A stretch of 64,000 nucleotides of DNA from Fasciolopsis buskii (Eukaryota > Platyhelminthes > Trematoda > Plagiorchiida > Fasciolidae): positions 550,765-614,764 of the forward strand of contig LUCM01007300.1 in the NCBI GenBank assembly GCA_008360955.1, given 5' to 3'. Numbering within the stretch: position 1 is the first letter of the stretch; every line of letters starts with the position of its first letter. Shown one piece after another: positions 50,985 to 62,440 of this stretch. The notes under the pieces are model-generated. The model did not search any database. It saw nothing but the letters and a program-made list of their open reading frames with translations, and was not told the DNA's origin. The translations under genes were made by a program, and so were the position numbers.

Positions 50985-51590
50985 AGGGGAAAGACGACAG
51001 AAAAAGAAACAACGTGTGCAGTTAATCACACATGGTATCTGTTCTATCCTCCATCTTCACGTTCTTCGGCTTTCAATCAGAATCTACGGTTCGCCGATAG
51101 CTGGTTGTTAAGTGGTGGCCCAAAACCGAAGTACAGACTGCGCGCCCAGCCTCTGATCAAACGGCCTAACCTACAAGGCAGTTGGATGACCTGAAGGTTT
51201 CGTGGCCCCTTAGGGACAGAGGAAAAGCCACTCAGTTCATATGTCAGGTGGACAGAACCGGAAGTTCTGAGTGTTCAACATGTCCCCTCGCCATGGATGA
51301 TGGTGGGCATGCAGCCGCATGCTTCATACGCCGCCGAGGTTGGCTTCGAATGATTGTTTAGTTAACTCTTTTAAACTAACTACAACATACCAGTCAGCTT
51401 GAATCGAGGTTTTGCGATTGTGCGCGCATTCGGGTGAAAATAACTCAGCTACTAGAAGGCAGTGCGTAGGACTTCATCAGTAGAGCTATTCGAAGTGCAC
51501 AGTCATCTGGAAACATTTCAAGAGGCTCAAAGGGTGAATAACCGCCTCACAATCGGAGAAATCCGCCTGCACCATGCTGGAGAATTTTAA
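50985..51590. repeat. GC-richer repeat-like block, family unknown
   Basis: About 600 bp of moderately GC-rich sequence with many stops in all frames. The words aactcagctactagaa and taggac at 51443-51474 partly recur at 50770-50805 (aactcagctgctaaaa, then taggac), suggesting a duplicated or tandem element. I cannot name the family. Confidence 0.35.
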
Positions 51591-51944
51591 TTATATATAA
51601 AGAATTTTTATGTGCCTGAATATTGCGCATCCTCTCGTGAAGACCCATAACCATTTGCGCGATGCATCATTTGACTGATTTTCAGTTGCCATCACAATCG
51701 GTTGAGTTGTTTACCTTTTACCTGAAATAAACCAACGAATATGAGAAACAACGCTCAAAATTCCTCTATTCATGAAAAACGATAGGCTCCATCGGTTGCC
51801 TTTATTGTCAGCTAAGCTTTTGCAAAACTGTTCAGAATTTAGTTTCCATTTTGAAAAGCTCCTTAATTATTATAGATTGTTTGACAAGTTTGTGAGTACA
51901 AACTCATTGTCCTGATATCCACAATAACATGCAGCATTCTCCCA

Positions 51945-52010
51945 TTAGTGCGTGTGGGACCGTGGTAAAACTCCCGATAACCGAGGTTCGTTCCTGGATT
52001 ATAAAGCAGG
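51945..52010 (+). repeat. tRNA-derived SINE relic
   Basis: A-box-like tgggaccgtgg (51955-51965), followed by taaaactcccgat, and a B-box-like ggttcgttcct (51985-51995). The spacing is short but tRNA-like. No acceptor stem closes. Low-to-moderate confidence. Confidence 0.4.
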
Positions 52011-52099
52011 AATGTATCACTTTTTCTGCGCACGGTTTTTCAAATATTTTCTGACAAACACGAACAGAGGTTTGCAGTATAGAACAGTTCTATCCGTCG

Positions 52100-55000
52100 C
52101 TTATTTATAATATTATCGATCGGTCTCGGTAGACATGTTTGGCAAGCGTTTCAGGCAGTGGAAAAGGGGACGAGTAGTCATGATAGCAGTCGATCAGCTA
52201 ATCAAAGCTACGGAAATGCCCCAAAAGAATAATTCGTGAATGAAAAGAAGAGGAAAACTGAGGCAATTGCTATTGCAAGAGAACTAGAAAAAAAGAGTAA
52301 GAAGAGTAAATTACAATAATGGAGCGAAGAACAATCAATCTTTATTTTCAGCAAGATGTTCAACCATGGAGTTCATTGGGCTACCTCCTATGGGCTTGTT
52401 TGCTCAAACCAATATCGAATGAGTTTTCATGTGTCATTCGTGATATGATGCGGAAATTGCTGCAAGTGACAAACGATATGTCTTTGGTATCTACCACGCA
52501 CATCTTAAAATGTGGTTCAGAGTTGGCAAACTTTCTATGATCGGCAAATAAGTTGCCAGACAAACGAACTCATTGGTGGAAGCTAAAAGCGCTGCTATAA
52601 CAAATTTCGTTTAGCCTTGAAACGCCTCTCTAACAGTCCGCTGGCTCTTGTTTTAATTTAAAACGAAACATCATCTACGCCTCTTGCTAACAATCGCAGG
52701 GCCTACACCAAATGAACAAATGGTACACAGGTTTATGTCAACTGAAGAACCTTTAAATCAACTCTAGGGATCCGCAGTTAGTAATGCATGTATCGGTATA
52801 GGTGTATCACCGGCTAAAATGGACTGTAAATGTCCATTCATCTATGGTTGGGAACAAACTAAGGAGTGCCGTATGACTAATCCAGGCAACAAATCATGCG
52901 AACCATGGGATTGCTTATTTTTCAAAATACCCGGTACTAATTATTCATTGTTGTAAAATTGCTGCGCAACAGGCTATGAAGACCGAACTCGAAAATCTTT
53001 TGGAAACTCCACCGACCAATTGTTGTCTTTGGGATCACTTTTAATCATCTGATCTTCTAGTGCGTTTTTGTGCCTTTGGTGAAAATCATTAACGTATGTA
53101 AAGCCAATGATCGATTAGATTTGAATTGGATGCCAACTAGGTGTACTGAATGAGCGCCACCTGCAATACCGGAATAAAGTTAGTTGAACAGATGATTGAA
53201 GGCCAGATCGCTTGCGCAAGTGCTCAGTGCTTGGAGAGAAAAAACAACAACTTACCAAATGTTATTTCTGGATTTGCCTTTGTTTCATTTGCATGAAAAA
53301 ACGTCAGTGACCGAATGTACCAATGTGGATTTATACAGGGTAATAATTTATCCACAAATCTCTTCCCCACCCATATTTGTACCTGACTAATCCAAACCTT
53401 CCTATAGTGAAATTTTTTGTTAAGATATATAGTGATGTAATGGCGTGAGTACGAATCACTGAAAACAAGGTTGTTCACCAACTTGTGTTTTCTCAATGTG
53501 CTCAGTGGTAATTTTCAAGGAATAATTTATCCCTTAGAAACTGATAGAATACAGGGTAATGCTGGTCTAACATTGCCTATGGCTTCTCGAACAGAATTGA
53601 AACTTCCTGTTCATTCGGCAGCTGTCCATCAAATTCTTGTACTACTTTTACAGTAAGGAAGCAGGGGTTTAAATAAATCCAAATTTTTCTTTTTCCAAGT
53701 GTGCAGGACAATTGCATAATAGAAAATGCCTGAAAAAGTTTGTTTGTAGTAAAGATTTCCAAATAATTCGACGTAAACATGAAAATTCCAAGGGGTCTTT
53801 CGGAGCAACATTTCATCGAGGTAAGAAATGCATCAAATCAAAGTGTGAGGATTATTTTATCCATGATATCTTTAATATACAGGCACAATTGATAACATTC
53901 TCAGTTCGGCAGGAGAATGGGTAAACCAGTTCCCAGCGCGCGTTGCACAGAGATGTAGCTCACTATGAAGTGACTCTCGTGTTAGCTGACATAAATCATG
54001 AACTGAACAGATAGGAAAAGAGGACTTATCAGGATCCTAGCTACTAAATTAAAAGCATGATGCCTCTACTCTTGATGGCCAATTTGTTTTGCCGCCGAGC
54101 GTATTGCGTCTAAATGATTACTAAACATTGGTTCTTACGGGGACTTGTTTTGAAACGTTCAAAAGGAGTACACGATTGGTTTGGATTGTTGGTCTACGGT
54201 GTGTCAATCGGTATCCATGTCAGTAGCACAATCAATAACGCGAAGGCTACAGATTAGATTCGCTAACCAATTGCGTGAAGCTAGTGTAAAGTAATGACGA
54301 TTTTATTCAATGTAACAGATGATATCATTGATCTCCTGGCATCCCAGCCAATCGTGGCAACCGGATTTTTGATACTTCACACGGAACATCAATTTTTGAA
54401 TAAAATCTTTAGATTAGAATAAGCACTGCACAGGTAAATCTTAATTCCGACGGTAAAATGTGGTCATTCGTGTCCAAGGTGAACATAGGGTCAAAGTGAG
54501 CATTCTGTAGGGCAGTAACAGCAATCCGAAAGTAGTCTCAATCCTTGATTGATACAAATAAACATATCTGTCTTCTGCAACCAATTACGAACAGGCCTTG
54601 ATTGTATTTCCATCATTAACATGACGTTCGAAAATAATTTGGCTACTTTCCCTTAACTCCTATTCCCATTTGCTTACTGCGCTGTCAAAGTAGCCAGCAG
54701 CCGTGAACCGGTATTCGATATCATCTTGCTGTTTGATTGTCGGCAAAAGGTATATTTACGTCAGATGTTACACGACTGGAAGTACCAGGTACACTTTCTG
54801 CTTCGATTCGGAGCTTGTTCATACTGAGCAGTTAGGCGAATGAAGAACAAAATAATCTACTAAATTTCCTTTGCTGTACTGGGATCAAAGGGAGTTATTT
54901 TAACTCCGATCATTAATCCTGTATCTTTGGCCGTCTTGTAAATTTCTGCACTATTTCAGACAGATTTCTAAAGTTACCAAGTGGAGTCCAGGAATTTTCT

Positions 55001-58000
55001 AATGAATTTGGGTAATCGCAACCGTAGCTTGGGACTGAAACGGTACAACTGGTCCAGCGTGTACGTCGTGCACCTAATCTAGTGATTGGCGTCAACCATA
55101 CCTGGCTAACATTGCTACATCTTTGGGAGAGGTCTGTCCTCATCTCAGATCACATTCTTGTGTAAGGTGGTGATCACTGACAAGAGCGTGCCTGTCAGTA
55201 ATCGGTGAGGCTAACTACTAGCTGGGGCGTCCTGAAATCAAACTTACCGTTGCCAGGCCTCATTTCGTTCTTCCCCAATTTTACCACGGCAAAAACAGAT
55301 CGCGAAAAGCGAGTAAGCTGCTTTAAATGAGAATTTGTCATACAGAAATTCTATACTGGTCAGTATTTTGCTACTCTTCACCAACTCCTCAAAGCCCATT
55401 GTTTAACGCCTAGTATAGGTAAAGCAAATCGTTCACACATGACTCACACTATCTTATTCGTTATTTTGTCAAACTAGTTAGATTAGAAATATGCTCTGTT
55501 TTTTCTCATTTCAAGCAGATCTATTTCCGTAAACGTTACTTGATATTTATCTTTGGGTAGTTACTAAACAAAATTATAGCGAAACGATATGAAATCAATA
55601 GAAAATCTGTTGGTCAGAAAATCTCTGCCGCATCTAGTTCGATCAGGCCGTCTACGCAGTCAGAGATTCATGATTAGCATCAACATAAATGGGTACGATC
55701 AAAAAGCGGTAAAATGTGTTACAACATTAATAATGTCCAAATGAATTAAAACAATTACTTTTACACTGGCCTAAGTGGCTTGAAATCCTGATGAAATAGT
55801 GCATCGTAAATCGGTAAATGGAAAGGCTCAACGTCATTCCACTCAAGCGGTCACATTGTTAAAATGGAATTTCGTTGCACAGAAAATTTGTGACGAAAGC
55901 ACAATCAAAATTTAACGAATAAAATCAGATGTACTTTTGGAACTGCAGTAGCAATAGGTCTCTGTTGCTAGGACACCGGTAGAAGCTTCGCTTACTAACG
56001 TCTGTTTACTTCTATCATCCATAGATCCACTCTAACCCAAGTACTCACTGGGTTCACATTACATCAGAGTTGCTAAGCAACACATGTCTGAATAAACAAA
56101 TAACAACATTAGTTGCACTCCTACAAAACCATATGTAAACAAGATTTTGTTAAAATGAATGCAGGCATTTATGCTGATCGTGTTCCTATCTTCTTCGGCT
56201 TATTCTTTCTTGATCCTACCAACATTCAGATCTGTAAAACGTGTCTCTCTCATGCGGATATCAGTTATATCATAGCACGCGTATGATACTTAACAGCGAA
56301 TTTGAGGTAAGTGCTGCTTATTTGTTCGCGCTTCGGTCTATTTTTCTCCCTCCCTAATTCCAATCGACCACAAATTATCTTAACCCTGTTACTGACATAT
56401 ATGCAGCCCAGGTGACAAAAACATGATTAGAACTGATTTCGTCTCGACTGAAAAGCAGGCTCTTTACGTTGAGTGTAGACAAATGTGTATAGGTTTAGAT
56501 AGGGATCGAAATCGAGGCTTGATCGTGCTAACGCTGCGTTCATTTTTAACGCCTTAGTGACTTCCTCATAATGGCCTAATTATCGCCTCCAGAGCATATA
56601 TTTCTTATCACTTTGTTCAACTGCACAACTGAACCTCTTACAACAATTGCTAATACATGCAGACGACACATATGTGTCCTTTCCATACGCTATTGAACCA
56701 ACGTGACTTGTCTACGTACCGAACGGATGGGTCACGTGATATCTAAAGGAGCTGAAAAAAGAGGGGAAAAATCAAGGATGTGCACGGAGTTAGCCGTTCC
56801 ACGGACACATCTAATCACGGCATCAGTCATTAAAATGTCTGTAAAACAAACCTATACTTACGACTGCCTGATCACTGTACGAAAGGATGGAATCTATCAG
56901 TTTTGTTGCCTACCAAATATTCCAGTGCAAACAGCATGTCTTCTTGATTGGAGAGTTCGCCTCTTCATCGGAACTTCTTGAAAACGTGACCTCATAAAAT
57001 TACTTACACTAACGAGGAAAAAAATCTTGTATACAAATATGCTTTCTTCAACAGTTGATTTATGTGGTCGACACGCAATTGATCATGACACTTCCCTTTG
57101 CGAAATCATTACCAAATTAACCAAAATTTAGAACCATGGAGATACAGTACATTTTAAACCATTTTGTAATCAAGTTTATTGAACCAGTGATAGTCGAAAC
57201 CTTTAAAATCGGTCATAACTCTGCGCGTAAAGTCGTCAACAATAAGCGAAACGTCTGCGTCTTAAAAAGGCCTCCGACTTTAACTTTTTTATTATATTCC
57301 AGATTTTTCCAGTGAACGTCTTTCTATTTGCGCTTGTCGGCTCATGTCTCAGTATAACGATTGTAGACAGATATGAGCAAAAATGCTATATGAGTTGAAC
57401 TTCGAGGTTAGGCACACTATGAATGAGAATGGAAACAGGGTAGCTTGTTCCAAAGCTTCATTAATAACTGCTGGCTAGAAGGTTTATAAATTTGCTAGCT
57501 TTTTATCTACTTTTCCAAAGGTGGTACAGAAAGCTACTGGTCACCTTCGACAACATGGGTTTGTGTTAAACCAGGTCATTGGATTCAAATATTTTTCCAT
57601 GAAATTTGTCCTACTTGAGTATCAAAGTCGTTCACCAAAATAGAAATACTGAATTCAAAACTCATCTTAAGAAAATAGATAAGAAAGCAGAAATATCGAT
57701 CAAATTAGTGGTATTATTTGTGGTATTTGGCAAATTTTGCCCACTGCCTTCCTTCCAATGAATATAATGTCAGCCTAATGGGAGACAAACTGCACTTGCC
57801 TGGTCCTTATGCGAGACATTATCACAATGAACGGTCAAATTATGCTACACTGGTTTGCACTAAAAGATTTGAATTCCGTACTTTCAGATGAGTTTACCAT
57901 CAAGGTTAAGTTTGTTGGAACTGCCATTGTAACAAGTTGGCTTTCAATTTGCCACAACGATTCGGACCCCGCCAACACCAAAATGAATTAGTCAGAAATG

Positions 58001-60400
58001 CGTGGGTAATGAAATGAATTATTATTTTCGGGCTGTCCGCTTTCTTTTAATCAGGCGCACTGCTAATCGTCAGACGTCCTCGATGAAATGACCGTGATCG
58101 GAAAGATTTATTGTCCGCAGCATATCACAAATGTATGCTGGTGACTTGAGTGCCCACTGAGGTTTAGTGGCAGAAAATCATGCATTTGATGAGAAAGAAT
58201 TCTGTCTCACCTGTCGCAGGTACTAAACCATTAGAAATGAGAAACTGTGAAACAGAGTTCGCATTTGTCATCGGTGCTGAGATGTAACTAAGCTAATTCA
58301 TCGTACCAGGTGCCCGGGCAGATTGAATTAAGGAGTGAATGGGAAAATTGGTGTACCATCCATCGTTTCAGCTGCTGAAATTTTAGCGCTCCTAGTCCAT
58401 CCGCCGCCAAACTCGTTTCATTAAAATTGGATTTTTTTCTAGCTTGATTCATAATTTTTGGTTCCATTCCAATGTTCCTTGCACTTCAAACAGTCCATCC
58501 AAAACAGTGGAGTATGTGAACCACAGTGACCGCTTCACAACTGTCGTTCATGTTTCCTGAATATATTCGCTTAATTTTGAGGCCTCAGTCAAACAAATAG
58601 GAGAACCATTTTCAAAAGTCTTTTCTTTTATCCGGGTTCCCATATGATCGATAATGGTGACTAGTTAAATATCGTGTATAAGTAAAAAATAAACTTCCCT
58701 TAATAGAGAGGATATGGCTTTCGAATGACCCACTGGACAATTTCAAGGCCTACTGTGACCCGAAACATTCGGTGGTTGATTAGATAGTTGTGTCACGCAC
58801 TGCTGAAGTCCGATGTAGTTTTGAAAGCTTCAATCGGGCTAGTGTGACGGCTTTGATGTACACCTTCAAACCTTTCGTGTCGTTATTCTAGCGCGAAGGA
58901 TATGCCCTGCTGGTGATTTCTATTTAATTGAGCAAAAGGCTGCAAAATGTCCACATGGTTTCTTAATGACAGACATGGCCTTGACGAGAAGTTGTCAAAT
59001 GTATATGGCAGTGGGATATGGACATTAAATTTTTCGATTTTGGATCCCTTCTTCTCCTATCAATCTCGTCATTTCGTAACCTTTCAATGGCTTTTGGTCT
59101 ATTCCAAAAGCAATGCTCATTCGTAACGTAAAGCGAAAAGAACCAAACAAATACCGAAAACCTAAAAATTCGAAAGAGGAAATCTTACTGGGGTTGGAAC
59201 ATTAGGAGCTGCCTGTTCCGGTTAGATTCCAGTCAACCCAATAATGACGTTCGCACTGGGGTTTTGTACGCCCTAAGTTGGCTACTGTACGTAACCCTTC
59301 GAACAGTGTTTGAACAGTTCGCCTAAGAATAATACTGACCACCTTCCTAATTATAATATGTATAATGTTTTTGACATCAGCACTTCCTCATTAATTTCAT
59401 TTCGTTTTCACTATCCTTCTCCCTAAAACCACAATTTAAAAGCTTACCATGCACTGCACTCAGAAAACTGAATGTACCAAAGCACTTGGCATAGCTTCAA
59501 CACATCGAAGATCATCAGGCGAAAAGATTCCAAGGCCAGAATAACCATGTCTCAGGAAATGTTTTACGTCAACCGAAGCTGGCAAATCAAAACGTCTAGC
59601 ACATTAGTGGTCAGGGGTTTCAAAAGCTCTACTTGCAGATTCTTCCTTGGAAAAATTGATAATTTTCACATTAGTTCCAAATTTTGAATTTGTGCTCATG
59701 TTAAAATGGTTGACTCTGACAGGTGAGTGATGTGCAAGAGGGATGTGAAAGTCCACCTGATTTAACAGTAAGATCTGCCCTGAATTTCCCCAAATAAATC
59801 AGACCGCATCCGTTTTCCACTTGGTCTTTGCAAAATCGAGGCAAAATGAGCTTCGTTAAAGGCTTGTTCATCTGCGTTATTTAAAGTCACAGCCGGACTA
59901 ACATTTGTCAACGCTCCTACGAAACAGCATCTGCCATGTAGGACGAACGATGTCTGACAAAATTCATTTTAGGAATAACCTTTTTTTAATACACGTGTGC
60001 CAAAGATAGAAAACATTAGTCATATCGACTATCAATGGATATAAATGTGAATTTACGAAATAGTCTCAAGATCTCAACTGTGGCTTTTACAAAAGACGCT
60101 ACTTATGTAGTGACTACTATGTTAACATACAGCCTAATGATGATATTGCGTATATAATCTACTTAACTCACTAACATGATATTCATAAATCTGTTGATTT
60201 GACACGAATCCGTTTCATAACAAATAATTCTGTATTTCCTTTGTATTTGTGGGTGTTTCTCGTGACACAGGTAATTGTTCTCAGAAGCTGTCAACGAACT
60301 GTTTATTGAAACCTTAGCATGCCTCATTGGTCCATTAAACGGTGCTCGTAAACTAAACTGTTTTCCATCAGTTAAAGGTAGTGAATATCACCACATTTCC
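52100..60400. other. Intron sequence 3' of CELF exon 1, nothing recognised
   Basis: No coding similarity, no ribozyme core and no clear SINE boxes. Short ORFs (up to 92 codons) look random. Intronic splicing enhancers could be present but cannot be judged by eye. Confidence 0.5.
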
Positions 60401-60453
60401 CTGATATCGTAGGGAATGAGAGTTCGTAACGAGCTAGCAACTAATCCACTTAC

Positions 60454-61099
60454 CCTTATGTGCCCGCGTGAACCTGTCACGCAAAATGACCAGCTCATGT
60501 ATTGGTCCAAAAGCTTCAAACAGCGGCAGTATATCCCGTTCCTCGATCCACTGAGGAATTTGGCCAATAAATAGTTTGATTGGGTCCGCTTCCCTCTCTC
60601 CAGGAGCACTAACGGAGCATAGCTTGGATTCCAAACAGCTGGGTTTCGCAGCGGTGAGAGATTCGTCTTCATCCATCGGGGAATCAAGCAGACCATGTCC
60701 TTTAATCTCGCTTGATTGATTCTCAGGTGATGTGAGCTCCACACTGGATCGCATCAGGTTCGATTCCGATTTGTTCGAATCTGATGCGTACAGTGCTCGT
60801 CCAGAAACAATTCTGGGGTCCGATGATGTGGAATTACTTGGATCACACCACATAAAAACCATTTCGACTTCCGGATTAGTTTCGGTCTCCGGTTCCCTAT
60901 CCTGCTCACTTCTAGGTACCGATGACTCACGGATCATTATCTCCCTTGTTGTGCGATAAACTTGGTCTGTGCAATGAACTTTTGTGTCCAGACAAAAAGG
61001 TGGATGTGAGCACGGATGATGCTTTCCCTCTTGTTCAGTTTTCTTTGTATCGTTAGAAATGTTTAAGTAGTACGGTGTGCCCGGAGCGCTTGTGTGCAT
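60454..61099 (-). CDS. celf: CELF/Bruno-like RNA-binding protein, coding exon 1 (N-terminus and most of RRM1)
   Basis: This is the first recognisable coding exon of a CUGBP/Elav-like (CELF) protein, a family that binds GU-rich RNA and controls alternative splicing, translation and mRNA decay. It reads 215 codons plus one base. Residues 1-170 are a Ser/Glu/Asp-rich, probably disordered leader that I do not recognise. RRM1 begins near residue 172 with the RNP2 motif LFIGQI (176-181), then [13 protein letters not shown] and [11 protein letters not shown], which match the CELF3-6 type rather than CELF1/2. The reading frame runs on only six codons past the splice point. The exon ends at AAGG|GTAAGT (donor GT at 60453-60452), inside the glycine codon of RNP1. 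The start at 61099 is the first ATG after an in-frame stop at 61141-61139 and has G at -3; an upstream exon joining after that stop cannot be excluded. Identity is secure; the exact start and paralogue are less so. Confidence 0.9.
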
Positions 61100-61365
61100 T
61101 TCACCATTTATGGCGTGTCTCTCAACTGAATGTCGTACTCAGCTGACCTGTTTTGGCTTTCCCCGGGTCTAAGTGTTTCGCAGACTAGACGATGCGTGTA
61201 TGTTTGTATGTTCGTGTACGGGCGTTAACAGACGAACAGCTGAAGGTGACAGACTTTACAATGACTGTTGAAATCGTGGGTCAGTCCTTTCCAACTTCGT
61301 CCTGGTCCACTAGTCGTTGTCCACTGGTGATCCCAATGGGGTTAGTTTGGTCAATGATGGTCTTT

Positions 61366-61470
61366 GTAACGGGAATAATAATGGCGATGACGATGATGGC
61401 GAGGATGACAATGATGCTAATAGCGATGGTGGCAAAGGCAACGACGATGAGGATGATGGCACTGGGAACA
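61366..61470 (+). repeat. GAT/GAC-type degenerate trinucleotide repeat upstream of CELF
   Basis: Words such as atggcgatgacgatgatgg, aggatgacaatgatg and acgacgatgaggatgatgg recur. It lies about 270-370 bp upstream of the CELF start codon (minus-strand sense CAT/GTC). It creates false ORFs on both strands. Whether it lies in the 5' UTR or the promoter is unknown. Confidence 0.75.
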
Positions 61471-61659
61471 GCACAAATAAGCAATGAATGCTTAATTTTC
61501 CCAAACCAATTGGCTATCGCTGGGATACTGTATCACTTTCAGTGGTAAATGGTCACGTTCTCTCTACTCATTTAGATTTCAGGTTGTTTCGGTTTCTTTA
61601 TCCTCCCCTCTTTCTGCAAACGCATTTCAATGCATAAAGTGAACATAGGTGCTGATTTG

Positions 61660-62440
61660 CGGGTCAGTTAACACATGCGGACGCACGCGCAAGGCAATGT
61701 CTAGAACTAATCATACACTTGCACACACTTCTGCTCATGAGCAGTCCGGCCGAGAGAGACCACAAGGCGGCAGGACAGCATGGCTAACCCACTCCCATGC
61801 GTAGGCACAAATGTAGTAAAAGAGATGGTTATTTGTCGCAATCGTGACTGCCGCCATCCCAAAACTAATAAAATATATGTTCAAAAATACTAACACCTGC
61901 GTGCTGCAATTTCTCTAGCTCTGCGGTTTGTCCTGTCGTCATGTCCGTGATCCTTCAGACCGTTCACAACATGTTCTCATTCTGGCCAGTCTGCTTTGGT
62001 CATCCTCGTTGCCCCACCTCCAGGGCCTGGCATGGGACACATCATTCCATGAAGAAGCCAATCGTTTTATGCATGTGTCTGTGGTTCTTTGTGTGTTTGC
62101 GGTTGTGCGTTCCAACATATATGTACATGGAAGGGTTCAGTTGAGGACGCTTAAGTGGAAAACCACATGGGCTGAGCACATGCGTGACTGATCCCGTGCT
62201 ACGCAGTGGAGCAAACAGGCACACATGTCCACACATGAAAGAATCAGACATGACTAGTATGAACAAATACACGTAATGGCAGGCACAGAATGTGAAATAC
62301 CCACTGACGAAGGCCTACAAAGCCATCAGTATACACAGAAACACACAGACGGACGCACATACATGTTCTTCTAGGGTGCAACCCATAGGCAAAACTTATA
62401 ACGAATACATACATGCGGTAGGCTTTTAGCTGATGCATTT
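61660..62440. repeat. GC-richer and CA-rich sequence upstream of CELF, probable repeat plus simple sequence
   Basis: 61,740-61,880 is GC-rich (gcagtccggccgagagagac, gactgccgccatccc) and ends aataaaatatatg, which looks like an inserted repeat with an A/T tail. 62,300-62,440 is rich in CACACA/ACGCACA words. No gene is visible. Confidence 0.35.

Larger units (their letters stand above)
15683..60453 (-). other. CELF intron 1, 44,771 bp
   Basis: The intron runs from GTAAGT at 60453 to the pyrimidine-rich acceptor ending CAG at 15683. It interrupts RRM1 within the RNP1 glycine codon (phase 1). Very long introns at this position are known in vertebrate CELF genes. Its content is AT-leaning non-coding DNA with retroelement relics listed separately. 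I looked for nested genes in the six-frame translations and found no recognisable domain. The longest ORFs (about 100-130 codons) have no family signature and are of the length expected by chance over this span. Confidence 0.85.

Noticed and set aside
51440..51505. Minus-strand ctactgatgaagtcc resembling a hammerhead start
   Set aside because: No GAAA follows at stem II distance and no closing helices are visible.
60388..60959. Overlapping ORFs on both strands across CELF exon 1
   Set aside because: They are shadows of the CELF reading frame; only the 221-codon minus frame contains RRM motifs.
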